Assembly: GCA_963662175.1 (NCBI GenBank)
Contig: OY759217.1
Coordinates: 19,160,562-19,224,561 of the forward strand
Direction of reading: 5' to 3'
DNA from: Aradus depressus
Lineage: Eukaryota; Arthropoda; Insecta; Hemiptera; Aradidae
DNA length: 64,000 nucleotides
In this document: positions 56,651 through 64,000 of the stretch, in pieces
Layout of the letters: every line of letters starts with the position of its first letter
Position numbering within the stretch: the stretch's first letter is position 1
Notes under the pieces: model-generated
Told to the model about the DNA's origin: nothing
The model's database searches: none
Seen by the model: the letters and a program-made list of their open reading frames with translations, nothing else
Program-made: the position numbers and the translations under genes

Positions 56651-56765
56651 ATGGTCATAAACAACGAGTACAAAGATAGTGAGTTCGATGACAGTGCCCA
56701 GCCTCCAGAGCCAAATAATGAAGATAACCAGGATGAGGCTGAAGTGGGTGACATATCCGATGAAG
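56651..56765 (+). CDS. BBLN: BBLN exon 1
   Basis: ATG at 56651; encodes residues 1-38, acidic and disordered (NNEYKDSEFDDSAQPPEPNN, EAEVGDISDE), like the acidic N-terminus of family members. Donor GAAG/GTTTGA is not ideal but is the phase that fits exon 2. Confidence 0.87.
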
Positions 56766-58964
56766 GTTTGATTGAAAAGTTTAAGTACTCTTAGAAAAAC
56801 ATTCATTTAATCTTACTATTGGAGGTATAATTCTTAATTTTGAACATAGTTCCGTCAAACGTGGATAACTGGCTTGACGCTAAAAACAACGCATTCCTTG
56901 TTTTATTATCCTTAAGAGAAATATGTTGGGATGCAATTAACAACCTCTTAACTCGAACAAATCTTACATTAATAATTATTCCTTATTTATTTAAAATTCT
57001 GCAACACGTCTTGGTCTCAAGATTGCCCATTCATTTGTTTAATATTCTTGAAATGTTTAAATCTGGATGATTTCAAAGTATTTATTAACACTTTCTGTGA
57101 TATAATTTCATCGACAGTTTTCCACACATCAGGGATATTCTGGTTTCTGATTCATTTTTGTTTCTTATCATTTTTTCACAGTTTTAGTTTTCTTATTTGA
57201 AATCGATCTTATACTAGTAAGCAGCTTGTGTCTATACCAACCAATTAAAAATAACGAATCAGCATTATATAGAAAATATAAAAACATTTACCGATCTGAA
57301 CTTAAGATTGTTCGCCTCGAGAAAACAATACTTTAAAAAAAAATCCTCCCTGTACTTTTGAAACTATGGTAAAGTCTTGATTTGAAACAATTCTATTACA
57401 GTTTTTCTATTCCTATGAGTTCATAGATTTTTTTTTTTTCAGATGTTTACCATCGAAATTCTAAGAGCTTAAAAGGGACTAACTTTCCTCCTCTCATACC
57501 GATCTGACAACATGAAAATATTCAGTCGACTAAAAGTTTAAACAAGGGTTGACTCGTAAAATATGTTGTGCATAATGATCAATGTTTGAAAATTTATTAC
57601 AATAAAGATCATCGAGTAAATTATAGATTCTATTGATGGGAGTTTTTCCCGAAACCTCTATTTGTTTGTAAAGAACAAAAATAAAGCTGTGAAGAAATAT
57701 TTTTTATTTCAAATATTCGCGTAAATTCTGAGTCAGTCTAATCATTATTCCCATTCATTTGGTACACCACTCAATTGTATCAATCAAAAAATCTTCTATT
57801 AGGATAGGATAAAATTCATGTAATGACAGAGATCAGTTGATGTTCTTGAATTGTTACATTGCCAACATATTTTCAATAGCCTTCGAATTGCAAAGAAGAG
57901 GGGAGGAGTGACGAACAATGTTTTTGCACACTTACGGCCGCCATATTGATTATCTAATTTAAAAAAAAAAACAATAGAACTAGTTGCAATCATGTTTCTT
58001 AAAAATAATATTCAGTTATCACACAAAAAATATTTTATTCCTGGTCTTCACGGAGGGAGGGGAAATTCTGGGGATGTCCTTCATCATTTTCCTAGTGTTG
58101 TGACGTATTTATGAATATTTCTGAAACAGACCCAATTTCGGATGCACTTCCGTATCAAAATTTTAAATCGATATTGATCCTTCCCTCACACACATATATT
58201 TTTAAGAACAACAATTACACCAATTTTACGAGTGAATTTGAAATTTATACTTATAGTCTAGTTAGAAGTACAATAATTTTTATTTAGTAAAAAGGAAAAA
58301 AGGTGGGTCTATATGGAAGTTTCGACTTGACATCAAACTTCTATATGAAGGAGTATGGTCCCACAGAATTGTATTAGACAATATCAGTATTTAGGAGTTA
58401 ACACCTTATAATAATGATGTCATCCTCTTTCATTAGTATCAAATTTTGGAGAGTATATATAATAAATACCAAGGATGCTGGCAGCTCAGGAGTAGCGTAC
58501 TTGCCTTCATAGCTCAAGATCGCGCAGCTTCAAAACCCTGACGAGGCCCTTAGGTTTTTTATCTGGGAGGGGAAGATCCTCTTTGGATGGGACCTAAGGG
58601 ATAGTCCCGAGCCTGTACGATGTCAGGTACTCGTTAATGACCCCCCCCCCCCACGTAAACAAATATGTAGGCAAAACTTAGGACTTCCACAGTAGAGTCG
58701 GACTCATGTTCACCAGATTGACGAAAGGGCGCTCTGGTAGTAGGCGATATGATAGTTAAAGCCCGGCCATGTGTCATAATAACTAACTATAATTTGTTTG
58801 TTTTTGTTCTAGACGTAGAAAGACTGAATGATCAATTGGACCAATTGAACAATGCACTGGACGTATTAGAACAGAAAAATGAGAACATCCAAGCTCGGCT
58901 GCTCGAATTGCTTCGTTCGAGTCGAGAACTTCGAAATGGGGTGAACAACGAGGAAGAAGAATAG
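56651..58964 (+). CDS. BBLN: Bublin coiled-coil protein (BBLN, UPF0184 family), two exons, 88 aa
   Basis: Small coiled-coil protein; the nematode homologue helps organise the intermediate-filament cortex of intestinal cells, and the role in arthropods is not known to me. Exon 1 (56651-56765) encodes an acidic N-terminus, exon 2 (58813-58964) the family core: LNDQLDQLNNALDVLEQKNE and IQARLLELLRSSREL, matching human LDQINSCLDHLEEKNDHLHARLQELL. The junction GATGAAG/GT ... TTCTAG/AC keeps frame (phase 1). 88 residues against 83 in human; the tail ends in EEEE. Start ATG at 56651 has an A-rich leader. Divergent from TONSL. Confidence 0.92.
56766..58812 (+). other. BBLN: BBLN intron
   Basis: 2.05-kb intron. 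Contains a hammerhead-like arm at about 57634-57665 (TTGATGGGAGTTTTTCCCGAAACCTC) and a SINE-A copy near its 3' end. The rest is AT-rich DNA in which I see no gene. Confidence 0.8.
58470..58790 (+). mobile_element. SINE-A copy beside the BBLN exon 2 acceptor
   Basis: Head AAGGATGCTGGCAGCTCAGG, degraded B-box region, body ACGATGTCAGGTACTCG and GCGCTCTGGTAGTAGGCGATATG, end GTGTCATAATAACTAAC. It ends about 20 bases before the AG at 58811-58812, so the acceptor's branch-point region lies in or next to SINE sequence. Confidence 0.88.
58813..58964 (+). CDS. BBLN: BBLN exon 2
   Basis: Acceptor TTTTTGTTCTAG; stop TAG at 58962-58964. Encodes residues 39-88, the heptad-containing core and acidic tail (NGVNNEEEE). 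Confidence 0.93.
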
Positions 58965-59156
58965 TCCATCCCAACACATTCCATAAAAAAACTAATCATT
59001 ATTTTACAATGATTATTGTTCATTTCAATTCCCCCCTACACTTTTAATTAATTTTTATGCATAAATACCTAAGTAATTTGTAGCTTTTGTTTTTAGAGTT
59101 GTATTTAGGTTACATAAAAGACAAAATTAAATTGAGAATGTAAACTTATTTTTCTT

Positions 59157-59162
59157 AATAAA
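59157..59162 (+). terminator. BBLN: BBLN polyadenylation signal
   Basis: AATAAA about 190 bases past the stop codon, followed by a T-rich stretch near 59180. Confidence 0.65.
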
Positions 59163-59811
59163 GACAGTGATTATATTCCTTCTTTATTTTAATTTATAAA
59201 TAATGTCAATTATTTTCTGGTAGGAGGTATGGTTAAAAAAACATTTTTATTTAAATGTAAATCATTTTTGTACATATTAAAAAAATGTATTTTGTAATAT
59301 AGGTGTACATAATCTAGAATGTACATAGGTGCGTCAAGAATGGGGTTTGTCTTTTAGGATTTAATTAGTTGATTATTTCTTTTGAATAAGGATTAACTAA
59401 GGAAAGAAAAAATGACCAATATGCAGGATGTTTCCATACGTAGAGGCGAAACTTTGGGGTCTGATAGGAATATCCCAAAAAGTAACTACACGAAACTAGA
59501 CACTTATCAGCTCATTTGAAGGATAATTCATTTTTCTCCATATTTCTGTCATGGCAAATACCTTGGTGCATTACTTCGAGTATATGTGGCGCAAAAACAA
59601 GGCTGGAAAATCGTAAATAGTATTTACTAAATATCTAATAGTTTAATCACCAAACTACTGTCCGAATACATTTCTACGATCTGTGTCGATATAATGGAAC
59701 GTTAATAAAATAACAACAACAATGAACTTTTTCATTTTTCAACAACTCTACAAAAATATTTGCAAAAAGTGTACCGGTTTCAGCTTACGCCATCGTCAGT
59801 ACAAAGTTTTC

Positions 59812-60125
59812 TTTGTCGTTACAACCTAGCAAATAGACATTTCGGGAAGATCTCCCCCATCATCAGTATCTTCAATTTATTTGCTGATCTTTATTGTGAA
59901 CAATTATTTCCTTATATTGATTTTTTTATGCAGTATTTATTCTACGATTCGACCTCTATGTTAAAACTCTTAATCTAAACAGAGTTCAACTCGTAAAATA
60001 TGTTCTGCATAAAAAAATAACAATCAATATAAGGGAAAAAAATGTTAACAATAAAGATAAGAAAATAAGTTATATATAGTACTGATGGGCGTTCTCCTCG
60101 AAACGTCTATTTGCTAGGTTGTAAA
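59812..60125. repeat. Foldback repeat with hammerhead-like arms
   Basis: ACAACCTAGCAAATAGACATTTCG (left) is the inverse of CGAAACGTCTATTTGCTAGGTTGT (right). The left arm, minus strand, reads CTGATGAT-GGGGGAGATCTTCCC-GAAATGTC (59836-59866) with five possible stem I pairs (AGATA with TATTT). The right arm at 60082-60107 has lost part of the core (CTGATGGGCG ... CGAAACGTC). Confidence 0.82.
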
Positions 60126-60129
60126 GACC

Positions 60130-61430
60130 AAAAAATAAATTGGAAGAATAAACGCTTTTTTCTTTCTCCCGACGGCAAGAAGAAACTTAACCAGCAATGT
60201 TACCGGAAGTAATGAAGTTAAGGATTTATTCTTTTAGTTAAGTGGTTACCAAGCCATTCAGAAACGACGATTTTGCGAACTAGTATTCACAGGAATGTTT
60301 TTGCTTTGAATTTATTTCTTGTCGGACCCAAAGTATCGTCCTTCCGTTCCGTGCTGCGGTATCAACTAAAATACACATATAATGTGTCTCCCTACAATCA
60401 CTTGCTTATACATTTTATTTATTTTTTTTTCAATGAAATTATGTAGGAGACTTAGAAGGTGATAGCGTAACTCTGAATTATTTATTAGTACTAATAAATG
60501 TTCTTATTTCTTTGTTTAATGAGTACTTTCCATTGATTTTATTAACATAATTGAAGTATATTTCATTTTTTGTTTGTGTAAATATAATTCAATACTATTT
60601 ATCTGTGTTTTTGAGAGATTATTTATTACCTATTTCTTTTTTTTATCCGACGGCTAGTAGATGTAACCAACAATATTGCCGAAATAATTAATTTTTTAAA
60701 GAGTGCGGAACATTCTTGAGATTAACACAGTATTTTTGATAGAATATTTTATTCAAAAAAGAAAGTTATTAGTGGAAAGAGGTAATAAATAATACAAACG
60801 ATATGAGTTATATCTTATAATTATAAATTTTATGACAATAATGGTGGATACCAATTATTAATAGTTTATAATATAATTATAATAATGTACCATACACTAT
60901 TGATTCCGTTGTTCATAAAAATTTACTGGCCTTCGTGAGAAGTACTAGAAAAACATTTTTAACAATTTCAAATCCTGAAAACTTCCTTTAAAATAAAAAA
61001 AACTACAGATTGTAAAAGAAATAAATTAACAATTTAATATTAGTGAGTTATTTACGTACAGTCTGAAAGCTATTTTCAGAGAAAAATAGATGCAGAGGAA
61101 CAATATTAAAAATAATTAGAATGTCTTCAGTCTTAATAGCATATTCTTAAAAAGTTCAATATCTAGTTTTTTTATTATTCGAATATTGTGCTCTCTTGTA
61201 CCTAAATGATCTATCACAAGTTGCCCACGCGTGTACTTTCCTGCAAAATAAAAAGTGAGTCAAGATTTCAAAATTTAAAAAAAAAGTTAATTTAAGAATG
61301 TATCAATATAACAAAAAAAAAAAAAATTCATCGGTGAATCACCGGCAGTAGGTATACTTCCACGCCGCGAATGAATAAACTAATTATATTTTCTCTCTAA
61401 ATGTTAGACAATAAATAGGCGTCTTATTCA
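60130..61430. other. No gene seen
   Basis: AT-rich intergenic DNA downstream of BBLN with homopolymer runs. No convincing frame, RNA or mobile-element signature. Confidence 0.5.
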
Positions 61431-61740
61431 GGGACTTCTGAATCCTCATAACATACTTTGTGTTAATAAATTCATTAAATCGGCAGTTATTAGTTTTTGA
61501 GTTTCTGCCCCTCTGATCCTTTCAACCACTGAAAACGGATAGGTGCTGTCCTATTGGGATACAAATATATAATTTTTTGTCGATGTAATAATCATTTTAT
61601 GAGGAGTTATCGTGTTCACAAAAACAGGACTTTTTTTGTTTTTCCTACCCTAGCTATACAAAGTTTAGGGTAAGTTATACAATCGATTAGATATTGAATT
61701 GTCACCAAAATTTCATGTTTTCGGACCAGCTGTTTCCAAA
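61430..61740 (-). repeat. SAT-R unit with family end block
   Basis: TTCATTAAATCGGCAGTTATTAG, TTTCTGCCCCTCTGATCC and CTGAAAACGGATAGGTGCTGTCC (minus orientation), then AATTTCATGTTTTCGGACC. Confidence 0.6.
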
Positions 61741-62293
61741 AATGTGTCTGTGAAGAAACAACCAGTATCTAAAATCAGCAAAAATATTACTTAATGGGTT
61801 CTTACCGTAAGCCCACGATATTGATATGAATTATTGTGTGTATAAACCATAAGGACTTCTACTACTAAATAAAACACCTAGAACGCGTCAAAAATTCCAC
61901 TATACATATTTATATATTTCACTGGTTAGATTGAGCCTTGTCAAGTGTACAGGATACAGACTTATGACGTGGTAATATTTTGAAAAAAGTTGAGATAGTG
62001 TGGGAGTTGGGGGGTGAGGAGGGGGACATAACAGGAGGGGGGGGGACTACCATACTATATCACAATTTATTCAGAAAAAATCAAATAATATATCCCAATA
62101 TTAACCTATTACCTATATCACAATATTAACTATATCTCAAAGGTGATCTAGTAGGTGTCTGTTTTTTAGTCTTAACTTAAACATTTTAACATTGTGATAT
62201 AGGTAATAGGTTATTATTGAGACTTAGTTAATATGTTAATATTGAGATATAGTTAATATTGTGATATAGGTAATAGGTTAATATTGAGACTTA

Positions 62294-62908
62294 AGGCCCG
62301 GCCACACAGAAGGCGGTCTATAGCGACGGGAAGCGATATCTGACCGAGGCGGTCTGGTTGTACTACGCAATGTTGCATCATCTCTGTCAGACAGAACACG
62401 GTCTCCCATTGACGGTCAGTGTTTGTCGCGACGACGAGCGATCCGCTTGCACAAAATCGCAGATTTCCCGCGTGACCGCACTCGCTGTCTACACGTGTGC
62501 CACTGACCAAACGGAAATATTCATTGAAACTGTGAGTAAATACACGTATCTGTATGATAGTTCACACGAACATTATAAAAATGTGTTAAAGAAGGCTGAA
62601 GCGTGGAATGAGAAACCGTTCTCCCAATTCTTCTCTCTTCTTATTGATCTGATATACCCAACATCGTATATATATCGTAGTATATTTCTTTTTGTTTGCT
62701 GTCTTTCGCAAAGCTAATAATAATAGCAAGAGTTCTTCGTTTTGTAAAGAGCTCATAATACACAGAAGGATCACGACCGACTGGACCGACCGCACACAAG
62801 ATATCGCGTTCTGTACACAAGATATCGCGTTCACAGTATCGCAGACTGCCGGAACGACCGCTGGATCGCTTCCCGCCGCGACAGACCGCCTTCTGTGTGG
62901 CCAGGCCT
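62294..62908. mobile_element. PIF/Harbinger-type MITE (615 bp), TTA TSD
   Basis: Inverted repeats of about 41 bases: AGGCCCGGCCACACAGAAGG at the left and, on the other strand, AGGCCTGGCCACACAGAAGG at the right, continuing through CGGTCT and CGGGAAGCG. TTA directly precedes (62291-62293) and follows (62909-62911) the element; 3-base TWA duplications are typical of PIF/Harbinger. It carries part of a MADF-like domain and sits inside a larger foldback element. Confidence 0.88.
62490..62612 (+). pseudogene. Truncated MADF-domain fragment inside the MITE
   Basis: An open stretch reads TEIFIETVSKYTYLYDSSHE and HYKNVLKKAEAWNE, fitting the N-terminal half of a MADF (Myb/SANT-like) domain: an acidic/hydrophobic start, L-Y/W-D, H-x2-Y-K-N, K, A-W. 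Harbinger elements encode a separate Myb/MADF-like DNA-binding protein besides the transposase, so this is probably a leftover of the autonomous parent. Confidence 0.6.
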
Positions 62909-63204
62909 TTAGTTAATAGGTTAATATTGAGATATATTATTTAATTTTTTCTGATTAAATTGTGATAGTCTGGTAGTTCCCCCCCTCCCTCACTCTTCCC
63001 CTCCCCACCCCCCCTCCACCTACCCTCTATCTTGACTTTTTTCAAAATATTACCACCAGTCATAAGTCTGTATCCTGTACACCTGACAATGCTCTAACCA
63101 GCGAAATATATTGTGTCTTTTATATAAATATAGTGGACTTTTTGACTCGTTCTAAGTGTTTTATTCAGTAGTATTTACATTGAACTTGCACAAGATCTGT
63201 GGCG

Positions 63205-63480
63205 AAAACATCTCTAATAAGGACTTCTATTGACTTTCAATCAAATCGACAGGGAAGGGAAGATCAAGAGGAGGGACCTTAACTCAGAAACTCTAGTTAC
63301 TGTCAATTTAAAGTATGAGGATTCAGAAGTCCCTCAATAAGACACCTATTAATCTTCAATCAAATCGATAGATTTGTTTCAGAGGGAGAGTGGATACTTA
63401 GTTAATTGATGAAAACTCAAAATGGAACTCTCGACTCATTACATAACTTCCTTATACTCATTTCTGAACTACCATTTTCT
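63205..63480 (+). repeat. SAT-R units, diverged
   Basis: AGGACTTCTATTGACTTTCAATCAAATCGACAGGGAAGGGAAG, AACTCTAGTTACTGTCAATTTAAAG, then a second unit with AAGACACCTATTAATCTTCAATCAAATCGATAG. Confidence 0.6.
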
Positions 63481-64000
63481 TTTCCTAATCCCTTGTTACA
63501 TGGCTTGAGAAGTTAAAGCAAAGGATTAACTCTGTATTTAGATCCCAGCTTTCAATCTCCTCTTTTAAAGATGGTAAACTTTTTTTTATTTTTCACCTTT
63601 AAAAATTGTATTTATCTGTCTACAAAAAAGACAAGTAAATTGAGACCTGTAGGGCCCCTGGTGAGCACCACAATGCCTTCAAGATTTCTCTGCTAGGTCT
63701 CGTGGGTGTTTTGAACCTCCTGGGAACTCGCCAGGGAACGAGAGATAAGACATGAGATGGTTTAGTGTAAAGAATTTACTCTGTAGGCGCATGTATTGAA
63801 ATCTAACACAGAACATGAGGCCGGTTCAGTCTCGTTACTGCATCATGTCCAAAAAAGTAGAAAGATGGATACATTGGAAAGTATCGAAATCAAATTGGAA
63901 AGGAGGGAGAGTGGATACTTAGAGGGAGAGTGGATACTTAGTTAATTGATGAAAACTCAAAATGGAACTCTCGACTCATTACATAACTTCCTTATACTCA
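63381..64000 (+). repeat. 80-bp direct repeat, copies 540 bp apart
   Basis: 63381-63460 and 63921-64000 are identical (starting AGAGGGAGAGTGGATACTTA and ending CCTTATACTCA). The second copy runs to the window edge, so the repeat may be longer. A third partial GGGAGAGTGGATACTTAG lies at 63905. Confidence 0.93.

Larger units (their letters stand above)
61858..63173. mobile_element. Large foldback element (arms ~245 bp) hosting a nested MITE
   Basis: Left arm about 61858-62098, right arm about 62929-63173, inverted copies: CTACTACTAAATAAAACACC against AATACTACTGAATAAAACAC, GTGTACAGGATACAGACTTATGA against TCATAAGTCTGTATCCTGTACAC, and G-rich/C-rich blocks opposite each other. Between the arms lie AATATTGAGATATAGTTAATA repeats and the Harbinger-like insert. 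Without the insert it is about 700 bases. No coding content of its own; family unknown. Confidence 0.82.

Noticed and set aside
62358..62717. 119-codon open frame as a host gene
   Set aside because: Lies entirely inside a TIR-bounded MITE and shows only half a MADF domain.

Overview
This window looks like a piece of an arthropod nuclear genome, most likely insect. The evidence is AT-rich DNA with multi-exon GT-AG genes, R1-clade and Jockey-type LINEs, a Ty3/gypsy relic, many tRNA-derived SINEs, and SINE tails made of CCTAA units (the insect telomere motif read on the other strand). I cannot name the order or species from the sequence alone.

Two host genes are readable end to end. The main one, on the minus strand from 54610 down to 19463, is a TONSL (Tonsoku-like) gene. 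I placed 26 coding exons by hand; every junction has GT/AG and compatible phase, and together they encode 1323 residues. The domain order is TPR repeats, an acidic stretch, ankyrin repeats of the histone-H4-reading type, a G-D-x-W-L motif, a ubiquitin-like domain and C-terminal LRRs. Divergently from it, about 2 kb away, lies a two-exon BBLN (bublin coiled-coil, formerly UPF0184/C9orf16) gene of 88 residues at 56651-58964 on the plus strand. Fragments of a third, unidentified minus-strand host gene seem to remain at 4629-4723 and 10569-10633, with weaker candidate exons further upstream. A LINE sits in the intron between those two exons.

Layout. 1-4.5 kb: a SINE and a broken Jockey/I-type LINE whose ORF1 was hit by a second SINE family. 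5.86-10.55 kb: a full-length R1-clade LINE with 15-bp target-site duplications and a poly-A tail, disabled by frameshifts. 11-19 kb: decayed Jockey pieces, a gypsy pol relic, SINEs and foldback repeats. 19.4-54.6 kb: TONSL, its introns loaded with SINEs, pogo-like and hAT-like MITEs, LINE scraps and satellite-like repeats. 54.6-56.6 kb: the divergent intergenic region, with a SINE and an array of ~170-bp repeats. 56.6-59.2 kb: BBLN. 59.2-64 kb: repeat-rich DNA, including a Harbinger-like MITE carrying part of a MADF domain nested inside a larger foldback element.

The least explained signal is a set of foldback repeats whose arms carry hammerhead-ribozyme-like cores (CTGANGA, a short hairpin, then GAA followed by a self-complementary ACGT or AGTACT and a C). 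This is the layout expected of dimeric hammerheads such as those in Penelope-like elements, but no Penelope reverse transcriptase is visible here. All coordinates and splice sites come from reading the sequence; nothing was searched or aligned by software.
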